Part shown: piece by piece, positions 26,502-35,798 of the stretch
Layout: each line of letters begins with the position of its first letter
Numbering within the stretch: the first letter of the stretch is position 1
NCBI GenBank assembly: GCA_964405265.1
Contig: CAYONC010000008.1
Coordinates: forward strand, 18,345 to 82,344
Direction of reading: 5' to 3'
Length of the DNA stretch: 64,000 nt
DNA from: Eshraghiella sp964405265
GTDB taxonomy: Bacteria; Bacillota; Clostridia; Lachnospirales; Lachnospiraceae
Made by a program: the position numbers and the translations under genes
The notes under the pieces: model-generated
The model's input: only the letters and a program-made list of their open reading frames with translations
Told to the model about the DNA's origin: nothing
Database searches by the model: none

Positions 26502-27482
26502 ATGAAAAAGCTTAAGAGATTTGCGGCACTCGGACTTGCGGGCGTAATGGCAGCAGGATTATGTGCCTGCTCAGAACAGAAGACAGACAAAAACGACGGA
26601 ACATATACCATAGGTATATGCCAGCTGGTAGAGCATCCGGCACTTGATGCGGCCACGAAGGGCTTCAAGGATGCACTTACGGATAAGCTTGGCGATAAGG
26701 TAACATTTGATGAAAAGAATGCACAGAATGATACTGAGACCTGTGCGACGATTGTTAACGGTTTTGTTTCATCCAAGGTTGATCTTATACTTGCAAACGC
26801 AACACCTTCATTACAGGCTGCTGTTGCGGCAACAAGCACAATTCCGATTCTCGGCACATCTGTTACGGAATATGGTGTGGCACTTGACATTGAAAACTTT
26901 GAAGGAACAACCGGATATAACGTATCAGGAACATCGGATCTTGCACCGCTTGATGAGCAGGCTGCAATGATTAAGGAACTGTTCCCTGAGACATCCAAGG
27001 TTGCTCTTTTGTACTGCTCGGCAGAAGCCAATTCCTTATATCAGGTTAAGTATGTTGCCGAAGAACTGAAAAAAATGGACATAGAAGCCAAGTTGTTTGC
27101 TTTTGCGGATTCCAATGACATTATAAATGTTACGACAACTGCTGCAGAATATGCGGATGTAATTTACGTTCCTACGGATAACACCGTAGCGGAAAATACA
27201 AGTGCGATTTATAACGTGTGCATGCAGGATGACGTGATGGTTCCTGTTATTGCGGGTGAAGAAGGAATATGTGCCGGCTGCGGAGTTGCAACACTTTCAA
27301 TTAATTATTATGATATCGGTTACAAGACGGGAGAAATGGCATATGACATTCTCGTAAACGGAGAAGATATTTCAAAAATGGAAATAGCATATGCTCCGAA
27401 GACAACCAGAAAGTACAATAAAGAAATTGCTGCAAAGTTCGGATTAAAATTATCTGAAGATTATGAAGCAATAGAAGATTAA
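26502..27482 (+). CDS. ABC transporter substrate-binding lipoprotein, TrpX / ABC_sub_bind family
   Basis: 326 residues with a lipoprotein signal (MKKLKRFAALGL, lipobox LCAC, Cys23). The mature part matches the DUF534/ABC_sub_bind family: IGICQLVEHPALDAATKGF near the start, IPILGTSVTEYG, and PVIAGEEGICAGCGVATLSINYYDIGYKTGEMA. Streptococcal TrpX binds aromatic amino acids, but family members differ, so the ligand here is open. First of three tightly spaced genes with its own permease and ATPase. Confidence 0.88.
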   Translation: MKKLKRFAALGLAGVMAAGLCACSEQKTDKNDGTYTIGICQLVEHPALDAATKGFKDALTDKLGDKVTFDEKNAQNDTETCATIVNGFVSSKVDLILANATPSLQAAVAATSTIPILGTSVTEYGVALDIENFEGTTGYNVSGTSDLAPLDEQAAMIKELFPETSKVALLYCSAEANSLYQVKYVAEELKKMDIEAKLFAFADSNDIINVTTTAAEYADVIYVPTDNTVAENTSAIYNVCMQDDVMVPVIAGEEGICAGCGVATLSINYYDIGYKTGEMAYDILVNGEDISKMEIAYAPKTTRKYNKEIAAKFGLKLSEDYEAIED

Positions 27483-27499
27483 TACCGGAGGATATTGGT

Positions 27500-28450
27500 G
27501 TGGAAATAACGGCATTATTTAACGCCATGCCGGGGGCGGTGGCACAGGGCATGATGTGGGGCATCATGGCAATAGGGGTATTTATTACATACAAGATACT
27601 GGATATAGCGGATTTGTCAGTAGATGGAACAGTCAGCCTCGGAGCTGCGGTTTTTGCGGTTACGCTTACAAGCGGACACAATATATGGCTGTGCATGTTA
27701 TATGCCACACTTGCAGGAATGGCTGCAGGTTTTGTCACAGGTTTTTTCCATGTGTGCATGGGTATACCTGCAATACTTGCCGGTATAATAACACAGTTCG
27801 GACTGTATTCCATTAACCTTAAAATAATGGACGGCTCCAATATGACAATCAGTAACCGTACATATGACCTTATTGAATCAAGTCTGTACCGACGTGCAAA
27901 CGGTTATCCTTTTTACAAGTGGCCGGTATTTGTCTTTGCGGTGGCAGCAATTATTCTTATTGCCGTGCTTTACTGGTTTTTCGGAACTGAAAGAGGAGCG
28001 TCACTCCGTGCTACGGGAAGTAATCCTAACATGAGCCGTGCACAGGGTATCAATACGAGCGTCAATAAAATAATCGGACTTGTGCTTTCCAACGGAATAG
28101 TTGCATTTTCAGGGGCACTCATGGGACAGTATTCAGGAGCCGCCAACGTGGCAACAGGAAGAGGAGCGATTGTAATCGGTCTTGCAGCAGTTGTAATCGG
28201 TAGTGCAATATTCGGAAAGATATTCAAAAATTTTGCACTCAAGCTGTTAGGAGTGGTACTCGGCGGAGTGATATACTATATCATAGTACAGATAATACTC
28301 TGGTTCCCGATAGATCCAAATCTCCTTAAATTCATTCAGGCAATGGTTATAGCACTGTTCCTTGGATTTCCGTATTGGAAAGAAAAATTATTAAAAAAAC
28401 AGGTCAGGGTAAAAGTGACGGAGGAGGGCGATAAAAATGTTAGAAATTAA
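27500..28450 (+). CDS. ABC transporter permease, TrpY type (branched-chain-like)
   Basis: 316 residues, GTG start 8 nt after GGAGG. Eight to ten hydrophobic segments in the BPD_transp_2 layout of LivH/RbsC-type permeases, with the cytoplasmic motif RATGSNPNMSRAQGI near residue 169, the ATPase contact. Single permease gene, so the channel is probably a homodimer. Overlaps the ATPase gene by 14 bp. Confidence 0.88.
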   Translation: MEITALFNAMPGAVAQGMMWGIMAIGVFITYKILDIADLSVDGTVSLGAAVFAVTLTSGHNIWLCMLYATLAGMAAGFVTGFFHVCMGIPAILAGIITQFGLYSINLKIMDGSNMTISNRTYDLIESSLYRRANGYPFYKWPVFVFAVAAIILIAVLYWFFGTERGASLRATGSNPNMSRAQGINTSVNKIIGLVLSNGIVAFSGALMGQYSGAANVATGRGAIVIGLAAVVIGSAIFGKIFKNFALKLLGVVLGGVIYYIIVQIILWFPIDPNLLKFIQAMVIALFLGFPYWKEKLLKKQVRVKVTEEGDKNVRN

Positions 28451-29231
28451 GAATATATCCAAGACATTTAATCCCGGAACCGTTAATGAAAAGACAGCGC
28501 TTAACGGACTTTCACTTACTCTGAATGATGGAGATTTTGTAACGGTTATCGGCGGAAACGGTGCCGGAAAGTCCACACTGCTTAATGCGGTTGCCGGTAC
28601 ATGGCGGGTTGATTCGGGAAGCATACTCATTGACGGAACGGACGTTACCAGAATGCCGGAATTTAAAAGGGCAAAATTTCTGGGAAGAGTATTTCAGGAT
28701 CCGATGATGGGAACGGTACCTACAATGGGTATAGATGAGAATCTTGCACTTGCGGCAAGAAGAGGAAAGTTCCGCGGGCTTTCAATGGGAATTACAGCAA
28801 AGGAACGACGGGAATACCAGGAAATAGTTAAGATCCTTGAACTTGGACTTGAAGACAGAATTACTTCTAAGGTAGGACTGTTGTCAGGAGGACAGAGACA
28901 GGCGGTTACACTGCTTATGGCATCCCTAAAAAAGCCTAAGCTTCTGCTTCTTGATGAGCATACGGCTGCACTTGATCCCAAGACGGCGGCGAAGGTGCTT
29001 GAAGCAACGGAAACCATTGTCAACAGGGACAGACTTACAACACTTATGATTACCCATAACATGAAGGATGCCATTGCACACGGAAACAGGCTTATCATGA
29101 TGAAGGACGGAAAGATAATATATGACATATCAGGTGAGGAAAAGACAAGACTTACCGTGGAAGACCTTCTTGATAAGTTTAATCATGCAAGCGGAGACGA
29201 AGTTGTAAACGACAGAATGATACTGGGATAA
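28437..29231 (+). CDS. ABC transporter ATP-binding protein, TrpZ type
   Basis: 264 residues, complete ABC set: Walker A GGNGAGKST near residue 39, Q-loop VFQDPMMG, signature LSGGQRQAVTLLMA near 148, Walker B LLLLDEHTAALDP and the switch MITHNMKDA. The DEHTAALDP variant and the TVPTMGIDENLALAARRGK segment are typical of the ATPases paired with ABC_sub_bind proteins. It powers the importer encoded by the two previous genes. A terminator follows 9 bp after the stop. Confidence 0.92.
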   Translation: MLEIKNISKTFNPGTVNEKTALNGLSLTLNDGDFVTVIGGNGAGKSTLLNAVAGTWRVDSGSILIDGTDVTRMPEFKRAKFLGRVFQDPMMGTVPTMGIDENLALAARRGKFRGLSMGITAKERREYQEIVKILELGLEDRITSKVGLLSGGQRQAVTLLMASLKKPKLLLLDEHTAALDPKTAAKVLEATETIVNRDRLTTLMITHNMKDAIAHGNRLIMMKDGKIIYDISGEEKTRLTVEDLLDKFNHASGDEVVNDRMILG

Positions 29232-29239
29232 ATAAAATT

Positions 29240-29275
29240 AACCGGCAGACCGTCATAGGTTATGCCGGTTTTTTT
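29240..29275 (+). terminator. Intrinsic terminator of the TrpXYZ-type operon
   Basis: Stem AACCGGCA / TGCCGGTT with a 15-nt loop, followed by a run of T residues. Confidence 0.8.
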
Positions 29276-29314
29276 ATAAGCAGGCGATTCCGCTCGTATA
29301 TAACAGGAAATTAC

Positions 29315-29344
29315 GAATATATAATGAAATTATTACATATTGAT
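29315..29344 (+). promoter_or_regulatory. Possible sigma-E-like promoter of spmA
   Basis: GAATATA (29315-29321), 14-bp spacer, CATATTGAT (29336-29344). Spacing and the -35 fit mother-cell sigma-E promoters (ATA / CATA core), and spmA is sigma-E dependent in Bacillus; the -10 match is partial. Confidence 0.4.
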
Positions 29345-29362
29345 AAATAAAAAAGGTAAATT

Positions 29363-29974
29363 ATGCTTAATTATCTGTGGGCATTCATGATTGCAGGAGG
29401 AGTTGTTTACGGAGTATGTACCGGACGGGTGGAGGCAGTGAGCGATGCGTTTATTACAGGCGGCGGAGAAGCCGTTTCACTGTGCATAACAATGCTCGGA
29501 ATAATATCCCTGTGGACGGGAGTGATGAACATTGCGGTGAAAAGCGGTCTGACAGATGTATTTCAGAAAAAGATTACGCCGGTCATATCATGGCTCTTTC
29601 CTGATGTTCCGGAGAAGCACCCGGCGAGAAAATATATTGCACTTAATTTTGTTGCAAATATATGCGGTCTTGGCTGGGCTGCAACACCGGCAGGACTGAA
29701 GGCAATGGAGGAGCTTGCTGTACTTCAGGATGAGGAAAAAGGCTGTCATGCGGATTCGCTTTCGGATGCAATGTGTATGTTTCTTGTGATTAATATTTCT
29801 TCAATCCAGCTGATTCCCATAACAATAATTGCGTACAGGGCACAGTACGGCAGCGTCAGACCGGCGTCAGTAATTCTGCCGGGACTTATTGCGACGGTGA
29901 TAAGCACGGCGGCAGGAATAATTTTCAGCAAAATTTTATATCGAAAAAAACAGAATTGCTTGAAATTAAGATGA
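29363..29974 (+). CDS. spmA: Spore maturation protein A
   Basis: 203 residues, membrane protein of the nucleoside-recognition (Gate) family. N-terminal MLNYLWAFMIAGGVVYGV, the central EKHPARKYIALNFVANICGLGWAATPAG block and the SDAMCMFLVINISSIQLIPITII helix are SpmA landmarks. With SpmB it is needed for spore core dehydration in Bacillus and Clostridium. Normally spmA and spmB are adjacent; here a 446-aa permease gene lies between them on the same strand. Confidence 0.9.
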   Translation: MLNYLWAFMIAGGVVYGVCTGRVEAVSDAFITGGGEAVSLCITMLGIISLWTGVMNIAVKSGLTDVFQKKITPVISWLFPDVPEKHPARKYIALNFVANICGLGWAATPAGLKAMEELAVLQDEEKGCHADSLSDAMCMFLVINISSIQLIPITIIAYRAQYGSVRPASVILPGLIATVISTAAGIIFSKILYRKKQNCLKLR

Positions 29975-30032
29975 AGTTATCTTACAATATTTTACATAAG
30001 GAATGACAAAACATAAGGAGACGAGGCTATAT

Positions 30033-31373
30033 ATGGATAACAATACACCTAATGCTGATGAGGGCGTTCAGGTTCACAGGGTACGAAAGCCGCTTAATAA
30101 GTATGTCAGAATAGGTATTCTTGCTTTTTCGGTTATTGCACTGAGCATATGGTTTTATTATACCTTTTTTGAACAGCATTCACTTTTCGGATTTATCAAG
30201 TCGGTGGGGAAGAGCCTCAGACCGTTTGTTATAGGAGCCGTTCTTGCATATCTTTTAAAACCTATATGTGCTTTTTTTGAAAAATTGCTGAATAAGGCAT
30301 TTGCCGGTATGAAGAACAGAAATCTTGCAAGGAATCTTGCACTTAATACGGCAATAGGAATTACTTCGGTACTGTTTGTGACAGTGCTGTATGTTATGCT
30401 GGCAGCAGTGCTCCCACAGGTTGCGGACAGCGTACGGACGATTTCCGGAAATGTTCCGGGCTGGATAGACAGTGCAACGGAGTGGCTTGAGAATGTTACC
30501 GCAAACCTTCCTGCCATACAGTCACAGATTAAGGAGTTTTCAGAAAATTTTTCCGATAAAATAACGGAGCTGATTAATAAATTTATTGTGTCCAATGACA
30601 ATGCCAGCGATATATTTTTCAATGTGACCAACGGAGTGAAGGAGACGCTGGTACTGTTAAAGGACATATTCATAGGAGCCGTATCATGTATTTACATACT
30701 TCATGAGCGTAAAAAGTTTGCGTCACAGGGCAAAATGATTGTATACAGCATTTTCAAAGAAAAATGGGCAGATAAAATCATGGAAGAAGCTCGCTTTACG
30801 GATAAAATGTTTGGAGGATATATCAACGGAACCATAATAGACTCTTTTATAATAGGTCTGCTGTGCTTCCTGTTCTGTTCAATATGCCGTATACCATATA
30901 CGGTATTAGTGAGCGTGATAGTCGGCGTTACCAATGTAATTCCGTTCTTCGGACCATTCATAGGCGGTATTCCTGCGGCGATGATTGTACTTATGGTCAA
31001 TCCGCTAAAAGGCCTGTACTTTATTATCATAGTAATAGCAATACAGCAGTTTGACGGTAACATACTCAAGCCTAAGATTCTTGGTAATTCGACAGGCGTA
31101 TCAAGCTTCTGGGTACTTTTTTCCATTACTGTTTTTGGCGGAATATGGGGATTTGCGGGAATGGTTTTAGGCGTGCCGCTGTTTGCCGTTCTGTATGATC
31201 TTATCAGACAGCTTATTGTAAAAGGCCTTAAAAAGCATGATCGTCAGGATATGTATGACGATTACAGGGAAGAACAGGATATACGGAGCCAGGCAAAGGC
31301 GGAGGCAAAAGCAAGGCGTGTTGCCGGACTTACCAAAATGAATAAATTTAAAATAAATAAAAATAATAAATAA
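30033..31373 (+). CDS. AI-2E family (TqsA/YtvI-type) membrane protein between spmA and spmB
   Basis: 446 residues from the ATG at 30033 (GAGG 6 nt upstream; the ATG at 30003 lacks a site). Eight predicted helices in the AI-2E/DUF20 layout: two at about 25-80, one at ~110, a long amphipathic region 135-205, then a C-terminal block with VGVTNVIPFFGPFIGGIPA and QQFDGNILKPKILGNSTGV signatures. A charged, Lys-rich tail ends the protein. Relatives export small molecules or exchange ions; YtvI is a sporulation member. luxS lies about 5 kb downstream, but family membership does not prove AI-2 transport. Confidence 0.85.
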   Translation: MDNNTPNADEGVQVHRVRKPLNKYVRIGILAFSVIALSIWFYYTFFEQHSLFGFIKSVGKSLRPFVIGAVLAYLLKPICAFFEKLLNKAFAGMKNRNLARNLALNTAIGITSVLFVTVLYVMLAAVLPQVADSVRTISGNVPGWIDSATEWLENVTANLPAIQSQIKEFSENFSDKITELINKFIVSNDNASDIFFNVTNGVKETLVLLKDIFIGAVSCIYILHERKKFASQGKMIVYSIFKEKWADKIMEEARFTDKMFGGYINGTIIDSFIIGLLCFLFCSICRIPYTVLVSVIVGVTNVIPFFGPFIGGIPAAMIVLMVNPLKGLYFIIIVIAIQQFDGNILKPKILGNSTGVSSFWVLFSITVFGGIWGFAGMVLGVPLFAVLYDLIRQLIVKGLKKHDRQDMYDDYREEQDIRSQAKAEAKARRVAGLTKMNKFKINKNNK

Positions 31374-31419
31374 TTTTTTTAAAACATAGAATCTACAAAG
31401 AAACTATGCTTTTATTTTT

Positions 31420-31950
31420 ATGGACGTATTTGTATATATATCTGAATTTATTATTCCCGTTATTGTCTTTTTTGTTGTCATCCATGCACTTGTAAAGAAA
31501 AGACCCGTATATGAGGATTTCACGGATGGAGCCAGGGATGGTATAAGAACCGTTTTCTCAATACTTCCCACACTGATAGGACTGATGGTGGGCATAAAGG
31601 TCATAAGTGCGTCGGGATTTCTTGAAGATACCGCACGAATAATGTCACGCTTTACCCGGAATATGGGAATACCCGCTGAAGTTATTCCTATAATCATTGT
31701 AAGATTCTTTTCTTCAAGTGCCGCAAACGGATTATGTCTTGACGTATTTGAAAAAAGCGGACCGGATTCATATTCGGGATACATGGTAAGTATTCTGATG
31801 AGCTGTACGGAAACCGTTTTTTATACCCTGAGCGTATACTGCATGGCGGCAAAGGTCACGAAAACGAGGTGGACGCTTCCGGGTGCATTTGTTGCAACAT
31901 TTGCAGGAATTGCGGCAAGCGTTGTGCTGACGGTTATAAAAAACTTGTAA
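31420..31950 (+). CDS. spmB: Spore maturation protein B
   Basis: 176 residues; SpmB landmarks FTDGARDGIRTVFSILPTLIG and PIIIVRFFSSSAANGLCLDVF, with about four hydrophobic helices. Partner of SpmA in spore core dehydration. No convincing ribosome site precedes the ATG (an A/T-rich TTTATTTTT), which suggests low translation or coupling by RNA structure. It sits 46 bp after the AI-2E family gene with no terminator between. Confidence 0.9.
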   Translation: MDVFVYISEFIIPVIVFFVVIHALVKKRPVYEDFTDGARDGIRTVFSILPTLIGLMVGIKVISASGFLEDTARIMSRFTRNMGIPAEVIPIIIVRFFSSSAANGLCLDVFEKSGPDSYSGYMVSILMSCTETVFYTLSVYCMAAKVTKTRWTLPGAFVATFAGIAASVVLTVIKNL

Positions 31951-32002
31951 ATCAGGCAAAATCATTATAAAATATTCATGATATATTTATGTGAGGTGAC
32001 AG

Positions 32003-32956
32003 ATGATGAAAACGAGAGTTACGGATTTGCTTGGAATAAAATATCCTGTTATTCAGGGAGGAATGGCATGGGTCGCAGAGAGCAGGCTTGCTTCTGCCGT
32101 ATCAGCGGCAGGCGGCTTCGGAATACTCGGTTCGGCTACGGCACCGGCTGAGGTTATAAGAAAATGGATTCAGGAAGTTAAGGATACCACGGATAGGCCT
32201 TTTGGAATTAATATTATGCTTATGAGCCCGTATGCAGATGAAGTGGCACAGCTTGCAGCAGAGGAAAGGGTTGCAGCCGTTACTACGGGAGCCGGAAATC
32301 CGGGGAAATACATGAAATTGTGGAAGGATGCCGGAGTTAAAGTAATGCCGGTTGTTGCATCTGTTGCCATGGCAAAGCTTATGGAGCGTGCCGGAGCAGA
32401 TGCTGTCATAGCTGAAGGCTGTGAGGCAGGAGGACATATCGGTGAGATTACAACCATGGCACTGCTTCCGCAGGTAAGGGATGCCGTGTCCGTTCCGGTA
32501 ATCGGTGCCGGCGGAATCGGTGACGGAAGAGGTGTTGCCGCAGCATTTATGCTTGGAGCGGAAGGCGTTCAGGTGGGAACACGGTTTGTTGTATCAGACG
32601 AATCGGTTGTACATGATAATTACAAGGAGCGAATCATAGCATGCAAGGACATTGACTCGGCCGTAACCGGAAGAAGCACCGGACATCCGGTACGCTCAAT
32701 AAGAAACCGTCTTACCAAGGATTATGCACGTCTTGAAGCTGAAGGTGCAAGTGTAGAAGAGATGGAACGTTTTGCTGCGGGAGCATTAAGGAAGGCAGTT
32801 GTTGAAGGCGATGTGGTATACGGCAGTGTAATGGCAGGTCAGATTGCGGGAATGATTAAGAAGCGCCAGAGCTGCAGTGAGATAATCACCGAGCTGATGT
32901 CTGAAGCAGAGACTCTCTTCAGAACAGCACCTGACAGACTGGAAGGAGGCGTATGA
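32003..32956 (+). CDS. fabK: Enoyl-[acyl-carrier-protein] reductase II (FMN-dependent)
   Basis: 317 residues of the NMO/FabK TIM-barrel family: MKTRVTDLLGIKYPVIQGGMAW start, VTTGAGNPGKYM near 92, the FMN-binding AEGCEAGGHIG near 133 and VIGAGGIGDGRGVAAAF near 168. FabK does the last reduction of fatty acid elongation in many Firmicutes. Nitronate monooxygenase is the alternative for this fold, but the fabZ gene 1 bp downstream favours FabK. GAGGTG site before the double ATG. Confidence 0.9.
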   Translation: MMKTRVTDLLGIKYPVIQGGMAWVAESRLASAVSAAGGFGILGSATAPAEVIRKWIQEVKDTTDRPFGINIMLMSPYADEVAQLAAEERVAAVTTGAGNPGKYMKLWKDAGVKVMPVVASVAMAKLMERAGADAVIAEGCEAGGHIGEITTMALLPQVRDAVSVPVIGAGGIGDGRGVAAAFMLGAEGVQVGTRFVVSDESVVHDNYKERIIACKDIDSAVTGRSTGHPVRSIRNRLTKDYARLEAEGASVEEMERFAAGALRKAVVEGDVVYGSVMAGQIAGMIKKRQSCSEIITELMSEAETLFRTAPDRLEGGV

Positions 32957-32957
32957 A

Positions 32958-33383
32958 ATGATGATGGGAATAAAAGAAATAAAAGAAATTCTTCCTCACA
33001 GGCATCCGTTTCTTCTTGTTGACTGCATAGAAGAACTTGAGCCGGGAATCAGAGCGGTCGGATACAAGAATGTTACATATGATGAGAATTTTTTTGCAGG
33101 ACATTTTCCCGATGAACCGGTAATGCCGGGAGTACTTATTGTTGAGGCACTTGCACAGACCGGTGCCGTCTCCGTATTAAGCCTTCCCGAAAACAGGGGA
33201 AGGACGGCATATTTTGCCGGAATAAACTCATGCAGATTCAAGCGGAAGGTTGTGCCGGGAGACAGATTACGGCTTGAATGTGAAATTATAAAACGTAAAG
33301 GTCCTGTCGGAGTCGGTAAAGCGGTTGCGACAGTTGACGGACAGGTTGCCGCAATGGCAGAAATTACGTTTACGATAGGATAA
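32958..33383 (+). CDS. fabZ: 3-hydroxyacyl-[acyl-carrier-protein] dehydratase
   Basis: 141 residues, hot-dog fold. The FabZ signature ILPHRHPFLLVDCIEEL is at residues 10-26 with catalytic His in LPHRHPF, and the catalytic Glu lies in MPGVLIVEALAQTG near residue 64. Dehydrates 3-hydroxyacyl-ACP, the step before FabK. Starts one base after the fabK stop with AAGGAGG 8 nt upstream. Three consecutive ATG codons leave the exact start uncertain by 1-2 residues. Confidence 0.93.
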   Translation: MMMGIKEIKEILPHRHPFLLVDCIEELEPGIRAVGYKNVTYDENFFAGHFPDEPVMPGVLIVEALAQTGAVSVLSLPENRGRTAYFAGINSCRFKRKVVPGDRLRLECEIIKRKGPVGVGKAVATVDGQVAAMAEITFTIG

Positions 33384-33388
33384 TAAAG

Positions 33389-33428
33389 ACAGTGCCGCTT
33401 AATAGCAATGGAGCGACACTGTTTTTTG
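33389..33428 (+). terminator. Intrinsic terminator after fabK-fabZ
   Basis: Stem ACAGTGCCGCT / AGCGACACTGT with one mismatch, 12-nt loop, six T residues following. The next 100 bp to metY hold no promoter that I could call with confidence. Confidence 0.8.
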
Positions 33429-33528
33429 TTATAGAAAACCCCTATATCGGTTGAAAATTTTTACATATTATACATGGAAAAATAAATCTGTTATTATTAC
33501 ATCATAAAATTCGTAAGGAGATTTTGAT

Positions 33529-34815
33529 ATGAAAAATAATAAATTAAGATTTGAAACTTTACAGCTTCATGTTGGCCAGGAAACGGCTGATACCGCAACA
33601 GGAGCAAGAGCGGTTCCGATATACCAGACGACATCATATGTATTTAATGATTCGGCACATGCTGCCGCACGGTTCGGACTTGCAGATTCAGGTAACATAT
33701 ATGGCAGGCTTACCAATTCAACACAGGAAGTACTCGAAAAAAGAATTGCAGCTTTAGAGGGTGGTACCGCAGCACTTGCTGTTGCGTCGGGAGCTGCAGC
33801 AATAGCATATACAATTCAGGCACTTACCCGTAGCGGAGGGCATATAGTGGCACAGAAAACCATATATGGAGGAAGCTATAACCTGCTTGCACATACACTT
33901 CCGATGTATGGTATCAGTACAACGTTTGTTGACATCCATAATACGGAAGAGGTTGAAGATGCAATAAAAGACAATACGGGAGCACTGTATATAGAAACCA
34001 TTGGGAATCCGAATGCGGATATTCCGGATATTGATGAACTGGCAGAAATTGCACATCTTCACGGAATACCGCTTGTAGTGGATAATACATTCGGTACGCC
34101 TTATCTGATACGTCCGATAGAGCATGGGGCGGATATTGTGGTACACTCTGCCACTAAGTTTATCGGGGGACACGGAACATCACTCGGCGGAATCATTATT
34201 GACTCAGGCAGGTTTGACTGGAAAAAATCAGGAAAACATAAGGCAATAACAGAGCCTAACCCGGGATATCACGGATTATCATTTGCAGAAGCGGCGGGAG
34301 AAGCGGCGTTTGTAACATATATAAGGGCAATACTGCTTAGAGACATGGGAGCGGCAATTTCACCGTTTAATGCATTTCTGCTTCTTCAGGGAGTTGAAAC
34401 GCTATCGCTCAGAATAGAGCGTCATGTGGAAAATACGAAGAAGGTTGTGGAATTTCTTACATCCCATCCTAAGGTGGAAAGAGTAAGCCACCCTTCTCTT
34501 GCAGACCGCCCGGACCATGCGCTTTACGAAAAATATTTTCCGCACGGAGGTGCTTCGATTTTTACCTTTGACATAAAAGGAGGACAGGAAGAAGCGTACA
34601 GATTTATAGACAGCCTTAAAATTTTTTCACTGCTGGCAAATGTGGCGGATGTTAAAAGCCTTGTGATTCATCCTGCGACGACAACGCATTCACAGCTTGA
34701 CATACAGGAGCTTGAAGCACAGGGGATAAGACGGAATACCATAAGACTGTCGATAGGAACGGAACATATTGATGATATAATCGAGGATTTACAGCAGGCT
34801 TTTGATGCATTATAA
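33529..34815 (+). CDS. metY: O-acetylhomoserine sulfhydrylase (aminocarboxypropyltransferase)
   Basis: 428 residues, PLP enzyme of the Cys/Met metabolism family. Matches MetY in the start KLRFETLQLHVGQETAD, the YGRLTNSTQEVLEKRIAALEGG block, and the PLP-Lys motif VHSATKFIGGHG near residue 205-216, plus the long insert DWKKSGKHKAITEPNPGYHG that distinguishes MetY from MetB. Makes homocysteine from O-acetylhomoserine and sulfide. A LysR regulator follows 24 bp downstream. Confidence 0.93.
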   Translation: MKNNKLRFETLQLHVGQETADTATGARAVPIYQTTSYVFNDSAHAAARFGLADSGNIYGRLTNSTQEVLEKRIAALEGGTAALAVASGAAAIAYTIQALTRSGGHIVAQKTIYGGSYNLLAHTLPMYGISTTFVDIHNTEEVEDAIKDNTGALYIETIGNPNADIPDIDELAEIAHLHGIPLVVDNTFGTPYLIRPIEHGADIVVHSATKFIGGHGTSLGGIIIDSGRFDWKKSGKHKAITEPNPGYHGLSFAEAAGEAAFVTYIRAILLRDMGAAISPFNAFLLLQGVETLSLRIERHVENTKKVVEFLTSHPKVERVSHPSLADRPDHALYEKYFPHGGASIFTFDIKGGQEEAYRFIDSLKIFSLLANVADVKSLVIHPATTTHSQLDIQELEAQGIRRNTIRLSIGTEHIDDIIEDLQQAFDAL

Positions 34816-34839
34816 TAAACCAAAAAGAAGGAAAAATGC

Positions 34840-35751
34840 ATGACACTGATACAGCTTAAATATATTATCGCAATAGCGGAAGAAAAATCAATAAACGAAG
34901 CAGCGAAAAAACTTTTTGTGGCACAGCCGAGCCTGTCGGCGGCGGTAAAAGACATAGAGGGTGAAACGGGCATTACCATTTTCAGGCGGAGCAGCCGAGG
35001 TGTTGACGTTACGCAGGAAGGTGAGGAATTTATCGGATATGCGAGACAGGTTATGGAACAGTACTCCCTTCTTGAACAGAAATATGTATACAAGGAAACG
35101 GTCAGAAAAAAATTCGGTGTTTCCACCCAGCATTATACTTTTGCTGTCAAAGCGTTTGTGGAACTGGTAAAATGCTATGGCATGAGCGAATATGAATTTG
35201 CAATCAGGGAGACGAAGACCCACGAGATAATAGAAGACGTAAGAAGCTTCCGCAGTGAAATAGGCATATTATATGTTAACGATTTCAACAGAAAAATTCT
35301 GATGAGGATATTTGAGGAAAACGGTCTGGAATTTAATCCGATAATGAAATGGCATGTTTATGTGTATATGTGGAAGGGACATCCGTTAGCCGGAAAAAAG
35401 GAAATTGACATGAAGGAGCTTGAAAATTATCCGTGTCTGTCTTTTGAACAGGGCAACAGTAATTCCTTTTATTTTTCGGAAGAGGTACTGAGTACATACG
35501 GATATAAGCAGCTTATTAAAGCAAATGACAGAGCCACGTTGCTGAATCTTATGGTGGGGCTGAACGGATATACGATGTGTTCGGGGATAATATGTGAGGA
35601 GCTTAACGGAAATGAATACTGTGCCGTAAGGCTTAAGTCTGATGAAATCATGACAATAGGATATCTTGTTAAAAAGGGCGTTACGCTAAGTTCGCTCGGC
35701 AGAATGTATGTAGAAGAGCTTTTTTCATACAGAGATAAGACGCTTGGCTGA
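34840..35751 (+). CDS. LysR family transcriptional regulator
   Basis: 303 residues: N-terminal winged helix (MTLIQLKYIIAIAEEKSINEAAKKLFVAQPSLSAAVKDIE region, residues 1-60) and a substrate-sensing domain. Adjacent to metY on the same strand, so methionine/cysteine control is plausible (inference; LysR genes are usually divergent from targets, this one is not). The C-terminal domain shows no feature that names the ligand. A terminator shared with the next convergent gene follows. Confidence 0.88.
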   Translation: MTLIQLKYIIAIAEEKSINEAAKKLFVAQPSLSAAVKDIEGETGITIFRRSSRGVDVTQEGEEFIGYARQVMEQYSLLEQKYVYKETVRKKFGVSTQHYTFAVKAFVELVKCYGMSEYEFAIRETKTHEIIEDVRSFRSEIGILYVNDFNRKILMRIFEENGLEFNPIMKWHVYVYMWKGHPLAGKKEIDMKELENYPCLSFEQGNSNSFYFSEEVLSTYGYKQLIKANDRATLLNLMVGLNGYTMCSGIICEELNGNEYCAVRLKSDEIMTIGYLVKKGVTLSSLGRMYVEELFSYRDKTLG

Positions 35752-35758
35752 AAATACA

Positions 35759-35798
35759 ATATCTCCCTGCAACCGGTACGGTTGGGGAGATATATTTT
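35759..35798. terminator. Bidirectional terminator between the LysR and XRE genes
   Basis: Stem ATATCTCC / GGAGATAT with inner ACCG/GGT pairing, then ATTTTATTT; flanked by A-rich sequence on the other side. Confidence 0.75.

Noticed and set aside
32003..32956. Nitronate monooxygenase instead of FabK
   Set aside because: Same fold, but fabZ lies one base downstream and the motifs fit FabK.
33384..33528. SAM or T-box riboswitch before metY
   Set aside because: After the fabZ terminator only about 100 bp remain and no SAM or T-box core motifs were seen.
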